Shown: one piece after another, positions 1 to 6,195 of the stretch
Layout of the letters: every line of letters begins with the position of its first letter
How positions within the stretch are numbered: the first letter of the stretch is position 1
Origin: CAISGS01 sp044376615
GTDB taxonomy: Bacteria; Pseudomonadota; Alphaproteobacteria; Caulobacterales; Caulobacteraceae
Assembly: GCA_044376615.1 (NCBI GenBank)
Contig: JBILKO010000091.1
Location: 1-10,209, forward strand
DNA length: 10,209 nt
Direction of reading: 5' to 3'
Notes under the pieces: model-generated
The model's input: only the letters and a program-made list of their open reading frames with translations
Told to the model about the DNA's origin: nothing
Database searches by the model: none
Made by a program: the position numbers and the translations under genes

Positions 1-295
1 TGGTCTGGGCGAGACCAAAGAAGAGGTGATGCAGGTCATGGACGATATGCGCTCGGCTGGCATCGATTTCCTGACCATTGGCCAATATCTTCAGCCAACC
101 CGCCGTCATGCCGCCATTGAGCGCTATGTCGAACCGGCTGAGTTCCAGGCCTATGAGGCTATTGCCCGCGCCAAGGGGTTTTTGATGGTCTCGTCCAGCC
201 CCTTAACCCGTTCATCACACCATGCGGGCGAGGACTTTGCCCGGCTAAAGCAGGCGAGAGCTGCGAAGTCTGGCCTATCCGGCACGACGGCCTAG
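1..295 (+). CDS. lipA: Lipoyl synthase LipA, C-terminal part (5' truncated by window)
   Basis: The reading frame is open from base 2 and gives 97 residues ending in TAG at 293-295. LipA is a radical SAM enzyme that inserts two sulfurs into protein-bound octanoyl groups, making the lipoyl cofactor of pyruvate and 2-oxoglutarate dehydrogenases and the glycine cleavage system in the cytosol. Visible family hallmarks are GLGET at the left edge, DFLTIGQYLQPTRRH, a YEAIARAKGF stretch, and the C-terminal SSPLTRSSHHAGEDF block. The RSS serine there corresponds to the residue that ligates the auxiliary iron-sulfur cluster in characterised LipA proteins. The CxxxCxxC and N-terminal cluster motifs lie outside the window. 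The internal GTG at 26 is not the start. The gene is followed after 12 bases by a COQ10/RatA-like gene, so the two are probably one operon. Identity is secure. Confidence 0.97.
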   Translation, partial: GLGETKEEVMQVMDDMRSAGIDFLTIGQYLQPTRRHAAIERYVEPAEFQAYEAIARAKGFLMVSSSPLTRSSHHAGEDFARLKQARAAKSGLSGTTA

Positions 296-300
296 GGAAG
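294..300 (+). promoter_or_regulatory. Ribosome binding site of the RatA/COQ10-like gene, overlapping the lipA stop
   Basis: AGGGAAG lies 7 bases before the ATG at 308 and shares its first two bases with the lipA TAG stop. This arrangement suggests translational coupling within a lipA-containing operon. Confidence 0.6.
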
Positions 301-307
301 AGCCTTT

Positions 308-766
308 ATGCGCCATCATGTCGTCCGAACCCTTGCCTATACTCCAGAGCAGCTTTTGGAGCTTGTGGCCGATGTAAAGGCCTATCCGGACTTCATTCCC
401 TGGATCACCGGCATCAAGACCTGGAACCAGGTCGATCATAAGGGCGGCGTCACCCAATTCGATGCCGAAGCGACTATCAGTTTTTCGTTTCTGACCGAAC
501 GCTTTGCAACCCGCGTATTGCGCGATCGCGGCCGCAATCGGGTTCAGGTCTCTTTGCTTTATGGCCCGTTCCGCAGTCTTTCAAATATCTGGGAATTTGA
601 AGCCAGCCTTGATGGCACGACCGTCGATTTTATCATCGATTTTGAGTTTAAGACCCGACTTTTGGATGGGCTCTTGAAAGCCAATATGTCGAGCGCGGTA
701 AACCGCCTGATGCAGTGTTTTGAAGATCGGGCGGACGCGCTTTATGGGGCCACGACCAAGGCCTAG
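308..766 (+). CDS. Type II toxin-antitoxin RatA / ubiquinone-binding COQ10-like START-domain protein
   Basis: This 152-residue protein belongs to the polyketide cyclase/START (SRPBCC) superfamily, in the COQ10/RatA subgroup. The hallmark is ELVADVKAYPDFIPW at residues 18-32, followed by beta-strand segments (around 48-116) and a C-terminal amphipathic helix (about 118-146). In mitochondria and alphaproteobacteria, COQ10 proteins bind ubiquinone and support respiration. The name RatA comes from an E. coli homologue reported to inhibit ribosome subunit association. For an alphaproteobacterial protein beside lipA, a quinone-chaperone role is the more likely inference, because this neighbourhood is a recurrent one. 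Length is normal for the family. The start is supported by a Shine-Dalgarno-like AGGGAAG. The gene ends tail-to-tail with the cinA-type gene, overlapping by 4 bases. No partner antitoxin-like gene (RatB) follows, which argues against a toxin-antitoxin reading. Confidence 0.9.
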   Translation: MRHHVVRTLAYTPEQLLELVADVKAYPDFIPWITGIKTWNQVDHKGGVTQFDAEATISFSFLTERFATRVLRDRGRNRVQVSLLYGPFRSLSNIWEFEASLDGTTVDFIIDFEFKTRLLDGLLKANMSSAVNRLMQCFEDRADALYGATTKA

Positions 767-1254
767 CTCATTCGCTCGCGCAGCATTTCAAGCGCGACCT
801 TAACTGCTTCCATCCGGACCTCGTTGCGGCCTAAATCGCCGAACCGTTCAACGCGGTGGATAATCCCATGGTTGGTGCGAAAGGTCGCGAAATGGACTAG
901 GCCAACAGGCTTAAGGCTCGACCCTCCGCCTGGGCCTGCAACCCCGGTGATCGAAACGGCAACATGGGCATTGGAATTGGTGACAGCTCCCTCGGCCATC
1001 ATCCGCGCCACGGGTTCCGAAACTGCGCCATAATCGGCAATCATGTCCCCTGGCACATCAAGCATTTCGCTCTTGGCGCGGTTGGAATAGGTGACAAAGG
1101 CGCGGTCCAGGACATCTGATGATCCGGCAATGGCGGTAATGGCGGCACTCACCAGGCCGCCGGTACAGCTTTCAGCCGTGGTTAGGCGCAGGCCGCGATC
1201 GCGGGCCTCATCGACCAAAAGCCTGGCCAAGGTCTCAACTTCAAACGGAAACAT
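763..1254 (-). CDS. pncC: CinA-family nicotinamide-nucleotide amidase (PncC type), stand-alone domain
   Basis: This 163-residue protein is the CinA C-terminal (PncC) domain alone, without the N-terminal MoaB-like domain of long CinA proteins. PncC deamidates NMN to nicotinate mononucleotide and ammonia, feeding pyridine nucleotide recycling in the cytosol. Family motifs are TAESCTGG (26-33), AGSSDVLDRAFVTYSN (43-58), K61 shortly after, GAVSEPVA (76-83) and SITGVAGPGGGS (101-112). Ser29, Lys61 and Thr103 have the same mutual spacing as the catalytic residues I recall for E. coli PncC (31, 63, 105), so the enzyme looks intact. The ATG is preceded on the minus strand by GAGAGGG (1262-1268) at 7 bases. 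It lies 32 bases downstream of ispDF, so probably shares its transcript. Stand-alone domains of this kind are common in Proteobacteria; in vivo substrate use here is inferred. Confidence 0.93.
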   Translation of the reverse strand: MFPFEVETLARLLVDEARDRGLRLTTAESCTGGLVSAAITAIAGSSDVLDRAFVTYSNRAKSEMLDVPGDMIADYGAVSEPVARMMAEGAVTNSNAHVAVSITGVAGPGGGSSLKPVGLVHFATFRTNHGIIHRVERFGDLGRNEVRMEAVKVALEMLRERMS

Positions 1255-1261
1255 AGTCGCG

Positions 1262-1268
1262 CCCTCTC
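1262..1268 (-). promoter_or_regulatory. Ribosome binding site of the cinA/pncC gene
   Basis: On the minus strand GAGAGGG stands 7 bases upstream of the ATG at 1254. It sits in the 32-base gap after ispDF and fixes the start of the amidase gene. Confidence 0.65.
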
Positions 1269-1286
1269 AGGTTTGGAGCTTTACGA

Positions 1287-2444
1287 TCATGCGCCCATGA
1301 TCAGCGGCATGTCCACATTGGCAACGGCCTGGGCCGCCATGCCTTCGCCTCGCCCGGTAAAGCCCATACCTTCGGTCGTCGTCGCCTTGAGACTGACCCG
1401 GTCGAGCGGCAGGTTTAGGAGGGCAGCTAGGTTTTCGCGCATGGCTCGGCGGTGCGGCTTGATCTTGGGCTGTTCGCAAATCAGGGTGAGGTCAATATTG
1501 ACGATCTGGCCACCGCGCGCTGTGACCAAGTCGGCTGCGTGGCGCAGAAACACCGACGAGGCCGCGCCGCGCCATTGCGGGTCGCTGGGCGGGAAGTGAT
1601 CACCGATATCGCCAGCGCCGATCGCGCCGAGCAGGGCATCGGTCAGGGCATGTAGTGCGACATCGGCATCGGAATGGCCAATCAGGCTGTAATCATGATC
1701 GATCGCCAGGCCGCACAGCCAAACCTTGTCGCCAGGTCCAAACCGGTGCGCATCATAGCCAAGGCCGGTTCTTACCGCGCGTTGGCCTTGGGCTACGGCT
1801 TCGGCCATGGCAAAATCCTCTGGATAGGTCAGCTTCAAAAGGCGTGGATCGCCGGGAACCCAGGCAACCTTGCCGCCAAATTGTTCCATAACCCCAGCAT
1901 CGTCGGTAACCTCGGCTGAAGGCGATAGGGCGGCATAGGCGGCCGCCAGCCTGTGGCGGTCAAAGGTCTGCGGCGTCTGAACCTGGAATAGGCCATCACG
2001 TGGAACGCTGATAAGACCATCGGCTCCATCGCGCTTTAGGCTATCGGCAACAGCCAGGGCAGGGACGGCCCCGTCCGCCCCCTTAAGCGCCGCCAGCAGG
2101 GCCGAGATATGCGCTTGGGTTACAAAGGGCCGCGCGGCATCGTGAATGAGGACGGCATTGGGCGCGTCGCTCGGCAAGGCGTTGAGGCCAAGACGCACAG
2201 ACTCCGTCCGGCTGGCCCCGCCATACACAAGCCTCCAGCCCGTCAGCCCCGACAAGGCCGCCTTGGCCAGGTCATCGTCGCCAGGCCTTATGACTACAAC
2301 CAGGGGATCGGCACCGGCGGCGATCAGGGTGCGGGCCGACCAGGCCAGGACGGGCTGGCCAGCGAGGGCGCGCCACTGCTTAGCCGGGCCTTCGCCAGCG
2401 CGTTGACCCGAGCCCGCAGCGACAATGAGTGCACAAAACGTCAT
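1287..2444 (-). CDS. ispDF: Bifunctional IspD/IspF: MEP cytidylyltransferase and MEcPP synthase
   Basis: This 385-residue fusion carries two non-consecutive steps of the MEP isoprenoid pathway. IspD (about 1-224) makes CDP-methylerythritol from MEP and CTP. Its motifs are ALIVAAGSGQRAGEGPAKQW (5-24; Arg15 and Lys22 match the E. coli Arg20/Lys27 spacing), IHDAARPFVT (100-109), QVQTPQTF (154-161), EVTDD (178-182) and KLTYPEDFAMAEA (204-216). IspF (about 225-385) cyclises CDP-ME-2-phosphate to MEcPP. It shows GYDAHRF (229-235), GHSDADVALHALTDALLGA (256-274) and TTTEGMGFTGRGEG (355-368); the metal ligands Asp231, His233 and His265 are in place. Fusion of the two is a known trait of alpha- and epsilonproteobacteria. 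The start agrees with the short N-terminus usual for IspD, although its Shine-Dalgarno (AGGGG) is only 2 bases from the ATG. It is transcribed divergently from dusB and is followed by the cinA-type gene. Confidence 0.97.
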   Translation of the reverse strand: MTFCALIVAAGSGQRAGEGPAKQWRALAGQPVLAWSARTLIAAGADPLVVVIRPGDDDLAKAALSGLTGWRLVYGGASRTESVRLGLNALPSDAPNAVLIHDAARPFVTQAHISALLAALKGADGAVPALAVADSLKRDGADGLISVPRDGLFQVQTPQTFDRHRLAAAYAALSPSAEVTDDAGVMEQFGGKVAWVPGDPRLLKLTYPEDFAMAEAVAQGQRAVRTGLGYDAHRFGPGDKVWLCGLAIDHDYSLIGHSDADVALHALTDALLGAIGAGDIGDHFPPSDPQWRGAASSVFLRHAADLVTARGGQIVNIDLTLICEQPKIKPHRRAMRENLAALLNLPLDRVSLKATTTEGMGFTGRGEGMAAQAVANVDMPLIMGA

Positions 2445-2453
2445 GACCCCTGT

Positions 2454-2474
2454 TTTGGCCAGCTTGCGGCCAAA
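2454..2474. repeat. Perfect 7-bp inverted repeat upstream of ispDF
   Basis: TTTGGCC at 2454-2460 and GGCCAAA at 2468-2474 form a perfect inverted repeat with a 7-base spacer (AGCTTGC). No T-tract follows on either strand, so it does not look like an intrinsic terminator. It could be an operator for a dimeric regulator or, in an ispDF leader transcript, a hairpin ending a few bases before the ribosome binding site. GGCC-rich words are frequent in this sequence, so chance is possible. Confidence 0.45.
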
Positions 2475-2521
2475 GTCTAGACTGGACGCGCAAGATAATT
2501 ATGCCTAAAAAGCAGGCGTTC

Positions 2522-2528
2522 GAGGTGA
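2522..2528 (+). promoter_or_regulatory. Ribosome binding site of dusB
   Basis: GAGGTGA lies 7 bases upstream of the ATG at 2536. It is a strong Shine-Dalgarno match and fixes the dusB start. Confidence 0.7.
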
Positions 2529-2535
2529 TTAATTT

Positions 2536-3543
2536 ATGGGCGATACGCTTAAGATTGGCGCAGTCTCGGTTCCGGGCCGGGTTTTGCTCGCGCCCATGAC
2601 CGGGGTCAGCGACCTTCCGTTTCGCCAAACCGCGCTGGCCCAAGGCGCAGCCTATGTGGCCACCGAAATGGTTGCGAGCGCTGATCTTGCCCAAGGCCGG
2701 CCCGATGTGGTGCGCCGTGCTGCCCTGGGTCAAGGCGACGGCTTTATGATTATGCAACTCGTCGGCCGCGAGGCCCTATGGATGGCCCGGGGCGCGAAAC
2801 TGGCCGAGGCGGCAGGTGCACATATCATTGATATCAATATGGGTTGTCCGGCCAAGGAGGTGACGGGGGCCTTGTCAGGGTCTGCCCTGATGCGCGATCT
2901 GGACCTTGCCGAGCAGCTGATCCGTGCCGTGATCGAAAGCGTCAGTGTACCAGTCACCGTCAAGATGCGGCTGGGCTGGGACTCCGCAAGTCAAAACGCG
3001 GCCGAGCTCGCTCTGCGCGCCGAAGCGGTGGGCGTTCAGGCTCTGACCGTCCATGGTCGTACCCGCAACCAGTTCTATAAGGGCAAGGCCGATTGGCAGG
3101 CGGTTGCGGCGGTCAAGCAGGCCGTTGGCATCCCGGTCATTGTCAATGGCGATATCATTGATTTAACCTCAGCCAAGGCAGCCTTGTCTCAATCTGGCGC
3201 CGATGCGGTCATGATTGGCCGCGGCGGCTATGGGCGGCCTTGGATCGCCCCGGAATTGGAAGCGGGTCTAAAGGGCCAGTCTTTTGTTGAGCCAGACGCC
3301 GAGGCGCGACTTGGCATCGTCCTTGGCCATTTTGAGCGATCCTTGGCCTTTCATGGCGATCATCACGGGGTCAAGATTTTCCGCAAACATCTGGGCTGGT
3401 ATGTCGAGGCCGCACCTTGGCCGCTCGAGCCGACCGAACGCCGAGCCGCCAAGGCCGCTTTGTGCCGCTTGGATCGCCCCAGCGATATCATCGCGGGCCT
3501 AACCGCGCTCTGGTCCGGACACGGCGCAAGGCTTGCCGCATGA
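2536..3543 (+). CDS. dusB: tRNA-dihydrouridine synthase DusB (NifR3 family)
   Basis: This 335-residue FMN-dependent enzyme reduces specific uridines in tRNA to dihydrouridine in the cytosol. It shows the Dus TIM-barrel motifs in order: LLAPMTGVSDLPFR (17-30, FMN binding), MQLVGRE (73-79), DINMGCPAKEV (99-109) with the catalytic cysteine at 104, VKMRLGWD (142-149), LTVHGRTRNQFYKGKADW (170-187), VIVNGDI (201-207) and MIGRGGYGRPW (226-236). The C-terminal helical tRNA-binding domain covers about 245-335. The length is typical of DusB. In alphaproteobacteria this gene was named nifR3 because it is the first gene of the nitrogen-regulation operon, and that is its position here. Its stop overlaps the ntrB start as ATGA, so ntrB translation is probably coupled to it. 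It probably carries the operon's main promoter upstream. Confidence 0.96.
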   Translation: MGDTLKIGAVSVPGRVLLAPMTGVSDLPFRQTALAQGAAYVATEMVASADLAQGRPDVVRRAALGQGDGFMIMQLVGREALWMARGAKLAEAAGAHIIDINMGCPAKEVTGALSGSALMRDLDLAEQLIRAVIESVSVPVTVKMRLGWDSASQNAAELALRAEAVGVQALTVHGRTRNQFYKGKADWQAVAAVKQAVGIPVIVNGDIIDLTSAKAALSQSGADAVMIGRGGYGRPWIAPELEAGLKGQSFVEPDAEARLGIVLGHFERSLAFHGDHHGVKIFRKHLGWYVEAAPWPLEPTERRAAKAALCRLDRPSDIIAGLTALWSGHGARLAA

Positions 3544-4646
3544 TCCGGCCCAATCTTGATAAGCGCGCGGACAGTCCCCAGGACAAGACTAGCCTCCGCG
3601 CCCTAGCCTTTGACCTCAGCCCAGAGCCCGCCCTTGTGATCGGGGCGGCGGGGGCGATTATTGCCGTCAATGAGGCGGCGGAAACCCTGTTTGGCCATGG
3701 CCTAAGCCTGCTCGCGCGCGGCCGGTTTCGCGATGCCTTGCCGGCGGGCTCAAGCCTTGTTGGCGTCATTGACCGTGCCCTGCAGGAAGACGCGCGGGTG
3801 CGGGAGCGCGGCCTAGAGATCAATCTTTTTGGGCAGCCGAGTTTTGAGGCCGATGCGGCGGCCGCGCCGCTTGGCGACGGCTCGGTTCTTTTGACTCTTC
3901 ATCCAAGGCTAGGCCCAGTCGGCGGCGACCGCTTGAGCGATTCCGCTGGGCTGCGGTCAGTCGTCGGTCTTGGGCGTATGCTGGCCCACGAGATTAAGAA
4001 CCCGCTCGCCGGTATCCGAGGCGCGGCGCAATTGCTTAAGTCCGGGGCCAAGGCAGAGGACACGCCCCTGGCGCAACTGATCGTCGATGAGACCGACCGC
4101 ATCCGCCGCCTCGTCGATAAGATGGAGGCGTTTTCCGACAATGCCGCGCCCATCCGCGAACCCGTCAATATTCACCAAGTCCTTGATCGCGTCCGCGCCC
4201 TGGTGGTCAATGGTGTCGCAGACGGCCTAGTGCTGAAAGAATCCTATGACCCGTCCTTGCCGCCGACCTATGGCGACGAGGATCAGTTGATCCAGATCTT
4301 CTTGAACCTGGTCAAGAATGCCGCTGAGGCGGCGCATTCTCGTGGTGATGACCGCGGCGAGGTGCAGATTTCGACCGCTTATCGCCATGGCGTCCGGGTC
4401 CGCGCCGCGCACGGCCAAACCCCAAAGGGTGCGCCCTTAGAGATCCGGATCACAGACAATGGCCCGGGCGTTGCGCCGCACCTGCGCGACCATTTGTTTG
4501 AGCCGTTTGTCACGAGCAAGACCTTTGGCGCGGGCCTGGGCCTGGCTCTGGTTGCCAAACAGGTCACGGCCCATGGCGGCCTGATTGATTTTGAATCAGA
4601 GCCTGGGCGCACGACCTTTCGGGTCCTCCTGCCCATCGATCTATAG
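3540..4646 (+). CDS. ntrB: Nitrogen regulation sensor histidine kinase NtrB (GlnL)
   Basis: This 368-residue soluble kinase/phosphatase controls NtrC phosphorylation in response to nitrogen status, classically through PII (GlnB) binding. The order is: PAS-like sensor (about 20-120, including LSPEPALVIGAAGAIIAVNEAAE), HisKA dimerisation domain with phospho-accepting His150 in AHEIKNPLAGIRGAAQLL, then the HATPase domain with N-box NLVKNAAEA (256-264), G1 box DNGPG (306-310), F-box LFEPFVTSK (319-327) and G2 box GAGLGLALV (330-338). There are no membrane segments, as expected for NtrB. I chose the ATG at 3540, which forms an ATGA overlap with the dusB stop. An upstream in-frame start at 3417 would add 41 residues unlike the family and run deep inside dusB. 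ntrC follows after 32 bases. All catalytic motifs appear intact. Confidence 0.95.
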   Translation: MIRPNLDKRADSPQDKTSLRALAFDLSPEPALVIGAAGAIIAVNEAAETLFGHGLSLLARGRFRDALPAGSSLVGVIDRALQEDARVRERGLEINLFGQPSFEADAAAAPLGDGSVLLTLHPRLGPVGGDRLSDSAGLRSVVGLGRMLAHEIKNPLAGIRGAAQLLKSGAKAEDTPLAQLIVDETDRIRRLVDKMEAFSDNAAPIREPVNIHQVLDRVRALVVNGVADGLVLKESYDPSLPPTYGDEDQLIQIFLNLVKNAAEAAHSRGDDRGEVQISTAYRHGVRVRAAHGQTPKGAPLEIRITDNGPGVAPHLRDHLFEPFVTSKTFGAGLGLALVAKQVTAHGGLIDFESEPGRTTFRVLLPIDL

Positions 4647-4678
4647 CCCCGTTTTGAGTGATTGTTGAAAGCCGCTGA

Positions 4679-6097
4679 ATGTCACCGCACCATAAGATTC
4701 TGATTGCCGATGATGATGCTTCGATCCGACTGGTGCTGAGCCAGGCCTTTAGCCGTCTGGGCTATCAGGTGCGGGCGACCGGCAATGCCACGACCTTGCT
4801 CAAATGGGTGACAGACGGGGAGGGCGACCTGGTCATTACTGATGTGGTCATGCCCGACGAGAATGTCTTTGACGTCCTGCCGCGCATCCGTAAATCGCGA
4901 CCAAAGCTGCCCATCATTGTAATGAGCGCGCAAAATACGCTTCTGACCGCGGTCAATGCGGCTGAGACGGGGGCGTTTGACTATATTCCAAAGCCGTTTG
5001 ACCTGGATGATATGACCAATGCCGCCAAGCGCGCCCTGGCCCAGCCAGCCGATAGCGAAGCGGCCAGGGCCCAGGCCCGGGCCTTGCGAGACGAGCGCCT
5101 GCCCCTGATTGGCCGCTCGGCCCCGATGCAGGAGGTCTATCGCACCATTGCCAAGCTGGTTGGCGCGGACCTGACCACCCTGATCCTTGGCGAGTCCGGC
5201 ACGGGCAAGGAGCTGGTAGCCCGCGCCTTGCACGATTTGGGCCGCCGCCGCGATGGGCGATTTGTCGTGCTTAATCTGGCGGCCACACCGCGCGAGCGCG
5301 TGGAGTCAGAGCTGTTTGGTAAGGACGAGGCCGATATTGGCAAGCTGGTTGAGGCCGATGGCGGCACATTGTTTTTGGATGAGATTGGTGACCTGCCGCT
5401 CGATGCTCAGACCCGGCTCTTGCGCGTCATTGATGGCTCGGAAACCGCGCTAAACCCTAAAACCAATCGCCGGCCGAATGTTCGGATTATTGCCGCGACA
5501 AATCGCGACCTGCGCAGCCTGATCCAGCAGGGCCTATTTCGCGAAGACCTGTTTTTCCGGCTCAATGTTGCCTCGATCCGATTGCCAGCCCTACGCGAGC
5601 GGACGGACGATATCCCAGACCTAGCGAGGTCCTTCCTGCTGCGCGCCAACCGCGAGGGCCTGCCGTCCAAGACGATTGATCAAAATGCCTTGGAACGCCT
5701 CAAGAGCCATAACTGGCCCGGTAATGTGCGCGAACTGGAAAACCTGATCCGCCGGATCTGCGCCCTCTATACCGAAGACCTGATCACGACCCGGATTATT
5801 GATCGTGAGCTGCAAGAGCATAGTCCCGAACAGGCGGTTGAGGATTCGCCCTTGACCTTGGGCGCCTTGGTCGAACGCCATCTGAGCCGTCACTTTGCCG
5901 ACCAGCCCGACGGTATTCCGGCCAATGGCCTGTATGATCGCATCGTCAATGAGATTGAGGTACCGCTGATTAAGCTGACCCTATCGGCTACGCGTGGCAA
6001 TCAAGTGCGCGCGGCAGAGATCCTTGGCCTGAACCGCAACACCTTACGCAAGAAGATCCAAGATCTTGGTGTAGAGATGGCGCGGGTCAAGCGTTAG
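4679..6097 (+). CDS. ntrC: Nitrogen response regulator NtrC (GlnG), lacking the GAFTGA sigma-54 contact loop
   Basis: This 472-residue regulator has three domains. The receiver (about 5-120) carries acidic pocket Asp11/Asp12, phospho-acceptor Asp55 in VITDVVMPD, and Lys105. The AAA+ domain (about 143-385) carries Walker A GESGTGKE (171-178), Walker B GGTLFLDE (228-235), sensor-I region IIAATNRDL (270-278), arginine-finger segment FREDLFFRLN (287-296) and sensor-II region WPGNVRELEN (346-355). A Fis-type helix-turn-helix (about 430-465) ends with RAAEILGLNRNTLRKKI. The oddity is between ELFG (211-214) and ADGGT (226-230). Canonical NtrC has about 19 residues there including GAFTGA; here only 11 remain and the motif is gone. 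The FxRVGG region after LLRV is also replaced. Rhodobacter capsulatus NtrC likewise lacks GAFTGA and works with sigma-70 polymerase, so a sigma-54-independent activator or repressor is inferred. An in-frame TGA directly precedes the ATG, which fixes the start. Confidence 0.95.
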   Translation: MSPHHKILIADDDASIRLVLSQAFSRLGYQVRATGNATTLLKWVTDGEGDLVITDVVMPDENVFDVLPRIRKSRPKLPIIVMSAQNTLLTAVNAAETGAFDYIPKPFDLDDMTNAAKRALAQPADSEAARAQARALRDERLPLIGRSAPMQEVYRTIAKLVGADLTTLILGESGTGKELVARALHDLGRRRDGRFVVLNLAATPRERVESELFGKDEADIGKLVEADGGTLFLDEIGDLPLDAQTRLLRVIDGSETALNPKTNRRPNVRIIAATNRDLRSLIQQGLFREDLFFRLNVASIRLPALRERTDDIPDLARSFLLRANREGLPSKTIDQNALERLKSHNWPGNVRELENLIRRICALYTEDLITTRIIDRELQEHSPEQAVEDSPLTLGALVERHLSRHFADQPDGIPANGLYDRIVNEIEVPLIKLTLSATRGNQVRAAEILGLNRNTLRKKIQDLGVEMARVKR

Positions 6098-6195
6098 GGC
6101 TGCGAACCTGCTGGTCGATCTTAATCGCTGTGGTCTGACGCTAATTTACAACATGGGTGTTGAGTTTTAAGCACACCTGGCTCTAGTGTGGGATC
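6098..6195 (+). promoter_or_regulatory. ntrC-ntrY intergenic region, possible internal promoter
   Basis: This 98-base gap is the longest in the plus-strand cluster. A weak promoter-like pair is TTGAGT (6160-6165) and TAGTGT (6184-6189), 18 bases apart; it would initiate almost at the ntrY ATG, so it is doubtful. Two short inverted repeats overlap: GGTGT (6156-6160) with ACACC (6173-6177), and CACAC (6172-6176) with GTGTG (6186-6190). An independent ntrYX transcript is plausible but not proven here. Confidence 0.3.

Larger units (their letters stand above)
2445..2535. promoter_or_regulatory. Divergent promoter region between ispDF and dusB-ntrBC
   Basis: These 91 bases separate two divergent operons and must hold both promoters unless they lie inside the genes. 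The core is AT-rich, with the self-complementary octamer ATAATTAT at 2495-2502. It offers a -10-like hexamer on each strand: GATAAT at 2494-2499 on plus, CATAAT at 2499-2504 read on minus. I could not find a well-spaced -35 hexamer for either, so exact promoter positions are unresolved. Confidence 0.5.

Noticed and set aside
308..766. Reading the RatA-like gene as part of a toxin-antitoxin pair
   Set aside because: No antitoxin-like gene is adjacent, and the lipA context and COQ10-type motif favour a quinone-related role.
2454..2474. Inverted repeat as an intrinsic terminator
   Set aside because: No T-run follows on either strand and the position is upstream of both divergent genes, where no transcript should end.
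2109..2480. 123-residue plus-strand open frame opposite the ispD half of ispDF
   Set aside because: It is the mirror of a conserved coding sequence and its composition is arginine/glycine/proline-rich without a known domain.
3417..3539. Upstream in-frame extension of ntrB (41 residues)
   Set aside because: It lies inside dusB in another frame, is basic and unlike NtrB N-termini; the ATG at 3540 gives the usual ATGA overlap.
4682..5233. 183-residue open frame on the minus strand opposite the ntrC receiver
   Set aside because: It lies entirely antisense to a clear receiver domain, has no recognisable motif and no convincing ribosome binding site; long antisense frames are common in GC-rich genes.
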